Shown one piece after another: positions 1-5,743 of a stretch of DNA of 5,743 nucleotides. Within the stretch, counting starts at the first letter, position 1. Each line of letters opens with the position of its first letter. The DNA is taken from positions 1 to 5,743 of the forward strand of contig JAQCID010000084.1 in the NCBI GenBank assembly GCA_027618855.1, given 5' to 3'. Under the pieces are notes generated by a model. That model was not told the DNA's origin. It ran no database searches and was given only the letters and a program-made list of their open reading frames with translations. The DNA is from Bacteroidota bacterium (lineage in GTDB: Bacteria > Bacteroidota > Bacteroidia > Flavobacteriales_D > Sanyastnellaceae). The translations under genes and the position numbers were made by a program.

Positions 1-146
1 TGATCATCAACGGCCAAACCCAATGCTCCTCCAGCCCCCAGGCCTAACACCCCAAAGATGGCAGCCAATACCCCAGCAAAAAACCCAGCAAAAACCCAAT
101 CCAATGCTGCAGCACCTAGTCTTGAAGAAAATCCGATACGGTCCAT
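1..146 (-). CDS. Putative RDD-family membrane protein, N-terminal part
   Basis: This is a partial gene: 48 codons are visible before the left edge. Translation from the ATG at 146-144 begins MDRIGFSSRLGAAALDW and continues into a Gly/Ala/Phe/Leu-rich hydrophobic stretch (about residues 10-46) with no charge other than Asp16, which looks like one or two membrane segments. The RLGAAALD pattern, with Arg9 and Asp16 at the start of the first helix, fits the conserved Arg and first Asp of RDD-family inner-membrane proteins, whose biochemical role is mostly unknown. The rest of the family signature lies outside the window, so the assignment is tentative. The start lies one base after the stop of the upstream secreted-protein gene, and no Shine-Dalgarno is visible, which suggests co-transcription and possibly coupled translation. 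Residues 18-25 come from a 12-nt tandem repeat (VFAG/FFAG). It could instead be another small glycine-rich membrane protein. Confidence 0.6.
   Translation of the reverse strand, partial: MDRIGFSSRLGAAALDWVFAGFFAGVLAAIFGVLGLGAGGALGLAVDD
72..94. repeat. 12-nt tandem repeat inside the RDD-like gene
   Basis: CCCAGCAAAAA occurs twice, at 72-82 and 84-94, with a 12-base period. On the coding (minus) strand this gives the consecutive peptides VFAG and FFAG. The unit is a multiple of three, so gain or loss would keep the reading frame. It probably reflects a small internal duplication or simple low-complexity hydrophobic coding. Confidence 0.5.
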
Positions 147-147
147 G

Positions 148-1278
148 TTAATTGACAATTAAAGATGTAGAATAAAGCAGTGCATCAGCGTAGATCGACA
201 AAATATACAGTCCGGAAACCAAATCCCCATCAAGGATGACCCTTTGAGCGTTTGGACTCAAATTCTGCGACAAGATTTCCCTTCCTGAAGAATCCGTCAC
301 AACAATGAATTTCGCACGCGATGACAAAGCATTGAGATCAATTACAAACTGGTCATTAGACGGGTTTGGAAAAACGTTTGGAGAACCTTGAATCGCTGTT
401 TCAGAAACTGAAACGACAGGACAGTAAACACCATCTGGGGATTGCTGTGGTAATTTATTCAAGGGATTTGTGATGATCGAATAAATCATTAGGTCAGTAG
501 AAGCGAGAAGTTCTGGAGAGCATAACTCCCATTCTTCAGCAATCGCATCGCAAATTTCAGGGGTATTTAATACGCCCATATTTGAAGCCAACGCCCAATA
601 CAAGTATTCAATGGCCATACACTCGTAATCACACGTAACATCTGTGTAATGAAACCATGCTTCATCTGGATATGAACCAGGAACTCCAAGAAATTGACCT
701 CCGCGAGCCAGGTCCATTGCTTGAACCAATTGAGATGCTCCTGCTGGCCACAAAGCGAACATGGATGGGTATAATTCAGTATGGCCACACCCATTGATGG
801 TATGTAAAATTTCTTCAAGACAGGCCTCCGAAAACCAATCCAAAGGTGAATCCGGTGCTATTTCGTCAGAATACAATACTGCGTGAACACAAAATGTGTC
901 GTCAAAATTATCCATCATCGCCTCTTCAGCAGGAGAACCCTCTGCCAGAAAAAGTGGCATTGTGGCACTTACATTCGACAATTGTTCACCAAGTTCAACA
1001 TCATCAATGAATCCATCTTCATTGTTATCTAAAAGTTCAGCGCCTATAGAAGCCGCATGAAGTAGCTGGGCATCGCTCACTCCAGGCTCTGCATAAAACT
1101 GAAGGACACCAAGAACCTCGACAAATCGATCAAATTCTTGGAATGCTGGTGATGACATGTTCGGATTTGGGAGAATTTCAAGGCAAGATGTAGTTTGGGA
1201 AAAACTGGTGTTCACCAGCAATAGAACGAAAGGAATCGCCAGCAAATATCGCATTGAGAAATTTATGATTTCAAACAT
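148..1278 (-). CDS. Secreted EF-hand protein with C-terminal T9SS sorting domain
   Basis: The 376-residue product has four visible parts. (1) A signal peptide: hydrophobic core at about residues 11-22 and likely cleavage at SFS/Q (27/28). Met9 (start at 1254) gives a more classical leader, MRYLLAIP, than Met1, so the true start may be 1254. (2) One canonical EF-hand loop at 84-95 (Asp84, Asn86, Asp88, Gly89, Ile91, Asp92, Glu95), likely binding calcium. (3) A central region, about 125-286, with EEILH at 155-159, His166, a CDYEC pair at 216-220, and an EYLYWAL segment at 224-230; I do not recognise an assigned function. (4) A type A-like T9SS sorting domain at about 302-376, starting at FPNP (303-306), with SGREILSQNL and SGLYILSI strands. 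This domain normally directs export across the outer membrane and surface attachment or release. Nine cysteines, all after the signal peptide, suggest disulfides. The gene is transcribed divergently from the fatty-acid operon, so a functional link is not implied. Confidence 0.85.
   Translation of the reverse strand: MFEIINFSMRYLLAIPFVLLLVNTSFSQTTSCLEILPNPNMSSPAFQEFDRFVEVLGVLQFYAEPGVSDAQLLHAASIGAELLDNNEDGFIDDVELGEQLSNVSATMPLFLAEGSPAEEAMMDNFDDTFCVHAVLYSDEIAPDSPLDWFSEACLEEILHTINGCGHTELYPSMFALWPAGASQLVQAMDLARGGQFLGVPGSYPDEAWFHYTDVTCDYECMAIEYLYWALASNMGVLNTPEICDAIAEEWELCSPELLASTDLMIYSIITNPLNKLPQQSPDGVYCPVVSVSETAIQGSPNVFPNPSNDQFVIDLNALSSRAKFIVVTDSSGREILSQNLSPNAQRVILDGDLVSGLYILSIYADALLYSTSLIVN
151..375 (-). 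other. T9SS C-terminal sorting domain (residues 302-376)
   Basis: The domain begins VFPNP, the hallmark opening of the Por-secretion C-terminal sorting domain. It continues with alternating beta-strand-like segments, including a central 'SSGREI' turn and the terminal 'SGLYILSI' and 'YSTSLIVN' strands. Its length of about 75 residues at the extreme C-terminus is normal for the family. It identifies the protein as cargo of the type IX system, which is restricted to Bacteroidota and close relatives, and is the best single taxonomic marker in the window. Confidence 0.85.
994..1029 (-). other. EF-hand calcium-binding loop (residues 84-95)
   Basis: The loop reads DNNEDGFIDDVE. It has Asp, Asn, Asp at positions 1, 3, 5, Gly at 6, Ile at 8, Asp at 9 and Glu at 12, matching every key position of the canonical 12-residue EF-hand loop. 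Helical-looking segments flank it on both sides (LLHAASIGAELL before and LGEQLSNV after). Only one loop is visible, so pairing with a second hand would need another protein or a degenerate partner. Confidence 0.75.
1198..1254 (-). other. Signal peptide region of the T9SS cargo protein
   Basis: Residues 9-27 form a short basic n-region (Met-Arg), a Leu/Val/Ile/Phe core, and a polar Asn-Thr-Ser-Phe-Ser end before Gln28. This is a typical Sec signal peptidase I layout, with Ser25 and Ser27 at -3 and -1. The upstream octapeptide MFEIINFS contains an acidic residue and would be an unusual n-region, which favours initiation at 1254. This is read by eye, without a prediction score. Confidence 0.65.
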
Positions 1279-1347
1279 GTATCTAATGTACGTTAACTAA
1301 TCCAAAGGTGAATAAATACTGAACATAATCAGGGCGTAGAATTGAGG

Positions 1348-1363
1348 AAATAAAGCATTATTT
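1348..1363. repeat. AT-rich imperfect palindrome in the divergent region
   Basis: AAATAA at 1348-1353 and TTATTT at 1358-1363 are exact reverse complements around the 4-base centre AGCA, giving 14 of 16 symmetrical bases. It could be a second regulator site, since MarR operators are often AT-rich. In such AT-rich DNA, though, chance symmetry is quite possible, and it has no run of T typical of a terminator. Confidence 0.25.
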
Positions 1364-1467
1364 ATTTTGTGGGCCACGCGCTCTTTTTTCTAAATATTGT
1401 ATGAAGAAGAATTCGTCTAGGGAGTTAAAACAACCATGATTCATATCTATTTAAAATACATTGTAAA

Positions 1468-1503
1468 TTTGTTATGCGAGCATAGTATTTTATCGTACTT
1501 TTG
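1468..1503 (+). promoter_or_regulatory. Bacteroidota-type promoter of the marR-fad operon
   Basis: TACTTTTG at 1496-1503 matches the Bacteroidota primary sigma -7 consensus TAnnTTTG at every fixed base. TTTG at 1468-1471 is a candidate -33 element. The spacer of 24 nt is slightly longer than the usual range of roughly 17-23, so the -33 assignment is less sure than the -7. Transcription would be expected to begin about 1508-1512, only a few bases before the ATG at 1513, giving a leaderless or nearly leaderless transcript for marR. Confidence 0.6.
1473..1484. promoter_or_regulatory. Candidate MarR operator (inverted repeat)
   Basis: TATGC-GA-GCATA is a perfect 5-bp-arm inverted repeat with a 2-bp centre. 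It sits between the proposed -33 and -7 boxes, where a bound dimer would block RNA polymerase. MarR proteins bind such short palindromes as dimers and commonly repress their own operon. The function here is inferred from symmetry and position only; the arms are shorter than many MarR sites. Confidence 0.4.
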
Positions 1504-1512
1504 TCAATACTA

Positions 1513-1962
1513 ATGAAACGACAAGAAACAATAGACTTTAACTTGAGGTGGGGATGGGCCAAACTTGCACGCCTTTATTCTGCGGAAGCTGACAGACGTG
1601 GCATCACCTTGTCGGTGGGGTATGCACTGTTAAGCATAGAGAGAGTGGGAACGCCCAGCACAAAGCTTGGACCGAGAATGGGCATGGAGCCCACTTCATT
1701 ATCTAGGACGTTAAAAGGCATGGAAGAAAAAGGTCTCATAGAACGTCGTCCTGACAAGGTCGATGGTAGATCCGTGAGAGTCTTCTTAACTCCTCTAGGT
1801 CTTGACTCGAGACGCCAAGCCAGGGATTTGGTCATCGGCATCAATGAACGATTATCTACCATGTTAGGTGGCGAAACAATACAACAATTAAATGACGGTC
1901 TTCAAAAACTCAATACAATTCTTGAAGACCCTGAACATCTTATACCACTTCAATTAAAATGA
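1513..1962 (+). CDS. MarR-family transcriptional regulator of the fad operon
   Basis: The 149-residue product is a typical MarR length. N-terminal helices for dimerisation (about 5-45) lead into a winged helix-turn-helix. The recognition region is KLGPRMGMEPTSLSRTLKGM at about 51-70, and the wing is EKGLIERRPDKVDGRSVRVF at 72-91, containing the family's D-x-R-S-x-R-V pattern. A C-terminal dimer helix covers about 97-137. I chose ATG 1513 over the in-frame TTG at 1501 because the TTG lies inside the TAnnTTTG promoter element and would probably not be transcribed; the TTG form would add four residues. The stop overlaps the next start by four bases (ATGA), so it is translationally coupled to the beta-oxidation enzymes. 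It is therefore the likely local, autoregulating control protein. A ligand such as a fatty acid or acyl-CoA is inferred from context, not visible in the sequence. Confidence 0.88.
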   Translation: MKRQETIDFNLRWGWAKLARLYSAEADRRGITLSVGYALLSIERVGTPSTKLGPRMGMEPTSLSRTLKGMEEKGLIERRPDKVDGRSVRVFLTPLGLDSRRQARDLVIGINERLSTMLGGETIQQLNDGLQKLNTILEDPEHLIPLQLK

Positions 1963-4328
1963 ATACACCTATTAAAACGCACGAGATACGCAAAGTAGCG
2001 GTATTGGGGTCTGGAGTTATGGGGTCTGCCATAGCTTGCCATTTGGCCCAAACCGGTTCTGAGGTATTGCTGCTGGACCTTCCATCAAAAGAGGGTCCAA
2101 GGAACGCTCCTGCAGAGGGCGCATTAAAGGCATCTCTGAAATCGAAGCCCTCTCCGCTCTACTCGAAGCGATTTACGAATCGCATCGAATGCGGAAATTT
2201 TGACGATGATTTAGAGAAAATTTCTAGCTGCGACTGGATTATTGAGGTCATTGTAGAAAGGTTAGATCTCAAACAACAACTTTTTGAGCGGGTAGAAGCG
2301 TTTCGCAAGCCTGGAACGCTCATTTCATCCAACACCAGTGGGATCCCTATTTCTCAATTAAGTGAAGGACGCTCCGAAGATTTTCAAAAGCATTTCTGTG
2401 GCACACACTTTTTTAATCCCCCGAGATATCTTCAACTCCTTGAAATTATTCCTGGACCCAAAACAGAACAGAGGGTCATTGACTTTTTCATGGGATATGG
2501 TGAAAGCATCCTCGGAAAGCAAACTGTACTTTGCAAAGACACTCCTGCATTTATCGCAAACAGAGTCGGTGTGTTTGCAATTCAAGCACTCTTCCATACT
2601 GTAGAAGACATGGGGCTATCGGTCGATAAAGTGGATAAGCTTACAGGACCAGCGATGGGAAGGCCTAAGAGTGCAACATTTAGAACGTGTGATGTTGTAG
2701 GTCTTGACACGCTTGTACATGTTGCAAATGGAGTCGCTACAAATTGTCCAAATGACGAACGATCTGAATCGTTTGCCATCCCCAAATATGTTCAGTATTT
2801 GGTGGACAACAATTGGCTTGGCAGTAAATCTGGTCAAGGTTTTTATAAGAAATCCAAAGACGATAAGGGCAATCGTAAAATACTCGTCCTTGACCTTAAA
2901 ACGTTAGAATATAGAGAACAGGAAAAAGTAAAATATGCCACTCTGGAAGCTGCAAAACAAGTGGACGATTTAAAGGATCGTACAAAGTTGCTTTTTAACG
3001 GAACAGACGAAGCTGGAGATTTCTACAGAAGAATATTCACAGACGTATTCTCTTATGTGAGCTACAGAATCCCTGAGATTAGTGATGAGATTTACCGAAT
3101 TGATGATGCCTTAAGAGCGGGATTCGGATGGGAATTGGGCGCGTTCGAAAGTTGGGATGCAATCGGTATTCAAGAGGCTGCAGAAATTGCGAAGGAGCGT
3201 GGATATCAAGTTGCGGGTTGGGTGAATGACATGCTTGAAGCAGGTCATGATACCTTTTATAGAGTCACAGCTGGCGTGAGAGAATGTTACGACCCGACAA
3301 GTAAGACGTATAAAGTCATTCCTGGTCAAGAAGGGAGAATAAATCTTGAGTATGTTGACAATGTGGTTTGGTCCAACAGTGGGACAACCATTAAGGACAT
3401 CGGCGATGGAATCCTCAACATTGAATTCCATACAAAGATGAATTCGATAGGCGCGGAAGTCTTACAGGGTTTAAACAAAGCCATCGATCTGGCTGAAGAA
3501 GGATACCGGGGATTGGTTGTGAGCAACAACGGAGCGAATTTCAGCGCAGGAGCGAATGTGGGGATGATTTTCATGCTTGCAGTTGAACAGGAATGGGAGG
3601 AGCTTGATGCCGCTGTGAAATACTTCCAGGACACGATGATGAGAATGCGTTACTCGGGGATCCCCGTTATAGCAGCACCTCACAACATGGCTTTGGGTGG
3701 TGGATGTGAACTTTGTCTTCATGCAGACAAAGTAATTGCACACGCTGAAACATATATGGGTCTTGTAGAGTTTGGCATAGGCGTCATACCTGCAGGGGGA
3801 GGTACGAAGGAATTTGTATTGCGATTGTCCGATTCATTAAAAGAAGGAGACATTCGAATTAATGCAATGAGAGACAGCTTCCTCACGATAGGACAAGCAA
3901 AAGTGGCTACATCTGCATACGAGGCATTTGAACTTGGATACCTGGTTGAAGGTGTGGACGAGGTTTGTGTCAATCGCAGAGACCTAGTATCTCGGTCGAA
4001 AGCTGCAGCTATTCAGCTCGCTGATTCAGGCTACACAAAACCCATCGAACGCAAAGACATTACTGTTTTAGGAGCCGAAGGAATGGGCATTGTGTATGCA
4101 GGAGCAAATTCAATGGCCGTGGGAAAGTACATCTCTGAACACGACAAACTGATCAGTGAAAAGTTGGGAAGGGTAATGTGTGGAGGAGATTTGACAGCGA
4201 GGCAAGAAGTAAGTGAGCAATACCTATTAGGTCTTGAGCGCAGGGCATTTGTAGAACTCTGTACTGAACGCAAAACGCTAGAACGAATGCAGTCGCTTAT
4301 TCAAAAAGGTAAAATACTACGTAACTAA
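1959..4328 (+). CDS. fadN: FadN-type 3-hydroxyacyl-CoA dehydrogenase / enoyl-CoA hydratase
   Basis: This 789-residue cytoplasmic bifunctional enzyme hydrates 2-enoyl-CoA and oxidises the resulting 3-hydroxyacyl-CoA with NAD+. The N-terminal Rossmann domain has GSGVMG at 17-22 and Asp40 ending strand 2, as expected for NAD preference. The catalytic pair His150/Glu162 (GTHFFNPP and LLEIIPG) has the 12-residue spacing seen in this family. SSNTSG at 123-128 and DTPAFIANRVG at 194-204 are also typical. Dehydrogenase C-terminal domains fill about 200-440. A crotonase domain follows at about 470-690, with the oxyanion segment FSAGAN (528-533), GGGCE with Glu584, and GLVEFG with Glu604, so both hydratase glutamates are present. 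Dehydrogenase first and hydratase last is the order of Bacillus FadN and the reverse of E. coli FadB/FadJ; the length also matches FadN. The start overlaps the marR stop by 4 bp, and a 6-bp gap precedes the thiolase gene. The gene appears intact. Confidence 0.93.
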   Translation: MNTPIKTHEIRKVAVLGSGVMGSAIACHLAQTGSEVLLLDLPSKEGPRNAPAEGALKASLKSKPSPLYSKRFTNRIECGNFDDDLEKISSCDWIIEVIVERLDLKQQLFERVEAFRKPGTLISSNTSGIPISQLSEGRSEDFQKHFCGTHFFNPPRYLQLLEIIPGPKTEQRVIDFFMGYGESILGKQTVLCKDTPAFIANRVGVFAIQALFHTVEDMGLSVDKVDKLTGPAMGRPKSATFRTCDVVGLDTLVHVANGVATNCPNDERSESFAIPKYVQYLVDNNWLGSKSGQGFYKKSKDDKGNRKILVLDLKTLEYREQEKVKYATLEAAKQVDDLKDRTKLLFNGTDEAGDFYRRIFTDVFSYVSYRIPEISDEIYRIDDALRAGFGWELGAFESWDAIGIQEAAEIAKERGYQVAGWVNDMLEAGHDTFYRVTAGVRECYDPTSKTYKVIPGQEGRINLEYVDNVVWSNSGTTIKDIGDGILNIEFHTKMNSIGAEVLQGLNKAIDLAEEGYRGLVVSNNGANFSAGANVGMIFMLAVEQEWEELDAAVKYFQDTMMRMRYSGIPVIAAPHNMALGGGCELCLHADKVIAHAETYMGLVEFGIGVIPAGGGTKEFVLRLSDSLKEGDIRINAMRDSFLTIGQAKVATSAYEAFELGYLVEGVDEVCVNRRDLVSRSKAAAIQLADSGYTKPIERKDITVLGAEGMGIVYAGANSMAVGKYISEHDKLISEKLGRVMCGGDLTARQEVSEQYLLGLERRAFVELCTERKTLERMQSLIQKGKILRN

Positions 4329-4334
4329 AATATC

Positions 4335-5513
4335 ATGGACGCATATATAATTGGAGGGTATCGATCTCCTGTAGGAAGATCAGGTAGAGGCGTGTTTCGT
4401 TTTATGAGACCAGATGATCTCGGAGAACAAGTGATTCGTAAACTAATGTCCGATTTCCCTCAACTTGACAAGGAGAGAATAGATGACGTTATTGTTGGAA
4501 ATGCAACGCCAGAAGCTGAGCAAGGACTGAATATCGGTCGGATGGTTTCGCTTATGGGGCTGGACACCGAGAAAGTCCCTGGGATGACTGTGAACAGGTA
4601 TTGCGCTTCTGGATTAGAATCGATCGCAATCGCTTCTGCAAAAATTCATGCGGGTATGTCAGACTGCATTATTGCAGGTGGAATTGAGACAATGTCCCCG
4701 ATTCCCTTTGGAGGTTGGAGGTTGGTGCCAAATGCAAAAGTTGCCAAGAACAACCCTGAATGGTATTGGGGCATGGGGCTCACTGCAGAAGCTGTGGCGA
4801 ATGACTACAACATCAGTCGTGAAGACCAAGACGCTTTTGCCGTGGAAAGTCACATGCGTGCAGCAGCAGCAATTGACGCAGGTCGATTTGCAACTGGCAT
4901 TGCTCCGATCACAGTAGAAGAAACATATTTAGATAAGGACGAAAGACCCGCTACAAGAAGTACAACAATAGATACGGATGAAGGCGTTCGCAGAGGGACT
5001 ACACCTGAAGCGCTCGCAAAACTTAGAGCCGTCTTTACTCAGGGAGGATCAGTCACAGCCGGCAACAGTTCTCAAACATCTGACGGAGCTGCATTCGTAC
5101 TCATTGTGAGTGAGCGCATGCTGAAAGAATTAGATGTAGAACCTATCGCAAGACTTAAGGCATACCATGTGAGCGGACTCGAACCTCGGGTGATGGGGAT
5201 GGGACCCATTCATGCTGTACCCAAAGCACTGGAGAGAGCTGGATTAAAGCCTGGAGATATTGATTTGTATGAATTAAATGAAGCTTTTGCTTCTCAAAGT
5301 GTTGCCGTATCACGTGAGTTGGGACTTGACCCAGCCATGGTAAATGTCAATGGAGGAGCGATTGCATTGGGCCACCCTCTAGGTTGTACCGGTTCGAAAC
5401 TTACCATTCAACTGTTAGATGAATTAAAGCTAAGGGAGGGGAAACACGGAATTGTAACCATGTGTGTTGGAACAGGGCAAGGAGCCGCTGGCGTATTTGA
5501 ACTTCTTAAATAA
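4335..5513 (+). CDS. fadA: Acetyl-CoA C-acyltransferase (3-ketoacyl-CoA thiolase)
   Basis: The 392-residue product has the normal length of a biosynthetic or degradative thiolase. It catalyses CoA-dependent cleavage of 3-ketoacyl-CoA to acetyl-CoA and a shortened acyl-CoA, the last step of beta-oxidation. All active-site elements are present: nucleophile Cys90 in NRYCASGLE, the NEAFA motif at 315-319, His347 in [15 protein letters not shown], and acid/base Cys377 in [11 protein letters not shown]. The N-terminus, [15 protein letters not shown], is a standard thiolase start. The ATG at 4335 lies six bases after the fadN stop without a Shine-Dalgarno, and the stop TAA abuts the ATG of the acyl-CoA dehydrogenase gene. 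Its place between FadN and FadE homologues argues for degradative beta-oxidation rather than acetoacetyl-CoA synthesis, although sequence alone does not fix chain-length preference. Confidence 0.93.
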   Translation: MDAYIIGGYRSPVGRSGRGVFRFMRPDDLGEQVIRKLMSDFPQLDKERIDDVIVGNATPEAEQGLNIGRMVSLMGLDTEKVPGMTVNRYCASGLESIAIASAKIHAGMSDCIIAGGIETMSPIPFGGWRLVPNAKVAKNNPEWYWGMGLTAEAVANDYNISREDQDAFAVESHMRAAAAIDAGRFATGIAPITVEETYLDKDERPATRSTTIDTDEGVRRGTTPEALAKLRAVFTQGGSVTAGNSSQTSDGAAFVLIVSERMLKELDVEPIARLKAYHVSGLEPRVMGMGPIHAVPKALERAGLKPGDIDLYELNEAFASQSVAVSRELGLDPAMVNVNGGAIALGHPLGCTGSKLTIQLLDELKLREGKHGIVTMCVGTGQGAAGVFELLK

Positions 5514-5743
5514 ATGATCATGAGCGACTTAAAAGAAAACAAAGCAATTACTGGAGGAGAATTTATCATACGCGACGTGAGTTGCGATGAAATATTTACA
5601 CCAGAAGATTGGACCGAGGAGCATCTGATGATGAAACAGACGGCGAAGGATTTTATAAATTCCAGAGTTGTGCCCAATCTTGATCCAATTGACAATCAAG
5701 AAGAAGGTCTCATGCCTAAACTTCTTGAGGAATCCGGGGAATT
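5514..5743 (+). CDS. fadE: Acyl-CoA dehydrogenase (FadE type), N-terminal part
   Basis: The gene runs off the right edge; 76 complete codons are visible and open throughout. The peptide includes GGEFIIRD (14-21), IFTPEDWTEEH (27-37), and VVPNLDPID (52-60). This is the layout of the N-terminal helical domain of the large FadE-like acyl-CoA dehydrogenases that follow fadN-fadA in Bacillus and in Bacteroidota. Such flavoenzymes oxidise acyl-CoA to trans-2-enoyl-CoA using FAD and pass electrons to electron-transfer flavoprotein. The FAD-binding and catalytic glutamate regions are beyond the window, so activity cannot be verified. Two in-frame starts exist, 5514 (directly abutting the thiolase stop) and 5520; neither has a Shine-Dalgarno, and the choice is open. 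Confidence 0.82.
   Translation, partial: MIMSDLKENKAITGGEFIIRDVSCDEIFTPEDWTEEHLMMKQTAKDFINSRVVPNLDPIDNQEEGLMPKLLEESGE

Larger units (their letters stand above)
1279..1512. promoter_or_regulatory. Divergent intergenic regulatory region
   Basis: This AT-rich region separates the minus-strand T9SS-cargo gene from the plus-strand marR-fad operon, so it must hold promoters for both directions. For the operon there is an exact -7 box at 1496-1503, described separately. For the leftward gene the best match I find is CACCTTTG, read on the minus strand at 1310-1303. It differs from TAnnTTTG at one fixed base and lacks a clear -33 partner, so that promoter is weakly supported. Two inverted repeats lie here: TATGC-GA-GCATA at 1473-1484 and an AT-rich AAATAA/TTATTT pair at 1348-1363. 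No small ORF, RNA gene or terminator hairpin is convincing. Confidence 0.6.

Noticed and set aside
1303..1310. CACCTTTG on the minus strand as a firm promoter for the T9SS-cargo gene
   Set aside because: One fixed base of TAnnTTTG is wrong, and there is no TTG/TTTG at the expected -33 distance; it is mentioned only as the best available candidate.
1351..1370. Possible rho-independent terminator in the divergent region
   Set aside because: The stem is only A/T pairs with no GC-rich core or following T run, and genes diverge here, so no terminator is expected.
1501..1512. TTG start adding four residues to MarR
   Set aside because: It lies inside the exact TAnnTTTG promoter element, and the ATG at 1513 yields a normal MarR N-terminus.
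1575..1862. Antisense open frame of 95 codons inside marR
   Set aside because: It lies entirely opposite a clear MarR gene and has no family features, so it is a by-product of sense-strand codon use.
2362..3743. Several overlapping open frames of 67-106 codons within fadN
   Set aside because: All lie within the intact 789-codon gene in other frames or antisense, without domain-like sequence or initiation signals.
5408..5695. Antisense open frame of 95 codons across the fadA/fadE junction
   Set aside because: It is antisense to strongly conserved thiolase and acyl-CoA dehydrogenase coding sequence, shows no recognisable domain, and is a low-complexity Ser-rich translation.

Overview
The window looks like a piece of a Bacteroidota chromosome, probably a marine or other free-living member of the Flavobacteriales side of the phylum. 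Three signs point there: a secreted protein with a C-terminal type IX secretion (T9SS) sorting domain carrying the FPNP motif; no gene start preceded by a convincing Shine-Dalgarno sequence; and an exact match to the Bacteroidota -7 promoter element TAnnTTTG just upstream of the MarR gene. The finer taxonomic placement is a guess.

Layout. The left part is on the minus strand. A secreted, cysteine-rich EF-hand/T9SS protein (148-1278) is followed, one base after its stop, by the N-terminus of a small membrane protein that resembles the RDD family and runs off the left edge. A divergent intergenic region of about 230 bp (1279-1512) follows. It holds a good promoter for the rightward operon and a perfect 12-bp inverted repeat between the two promoter boxes, a plausible MarR operator. 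The right part is a tight plus-strand operon: marR (1513-1962), fadN-type 3-hydroxyacyl-CoA dehydrogenase/enoyl-CoA hydratase (1959-4328), fadA-type thiolase (4335-5513), and the N-terminus of a fadE-type acyl-CoA dehydrogenase (5514 to the right edge). Junctions are a 4-base ATGA overlap, a 6-base gap, and a directly abutting TAA-ATG.

How the genes work together. The three enzymes make a complete fatty-acid beta-oxidation cycle. FadE oxidises acyl-CoA to 2-enoyl-CoA. FadN hydrates this and oxidises the 3-hydroxyacyl-CoA. FadA cleaves the 3-ketoacyl-CoA with CoA to release acetyl-CoA. The gene order and the dehydrogenase-then-hydratase domain order match the fadNAE operon of Bacillus subtilis rather than the fadBA genes of Escherichia coli. 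The MarR protein is the obvious candidate for an autoregulating local repressor, perhaps responding to fatty acids or acyl-CoA (inference).

No mobile elements, RNA genes, CRISPR arrays or frameshifted genes were seen. The beta-oxidation operon is a known arrangement. The less-described items are the putative operator with a nearly leaderless marR start, and the uncharacterised EF-hand/T9SS protein with a His/Glu/Cys-rich core.
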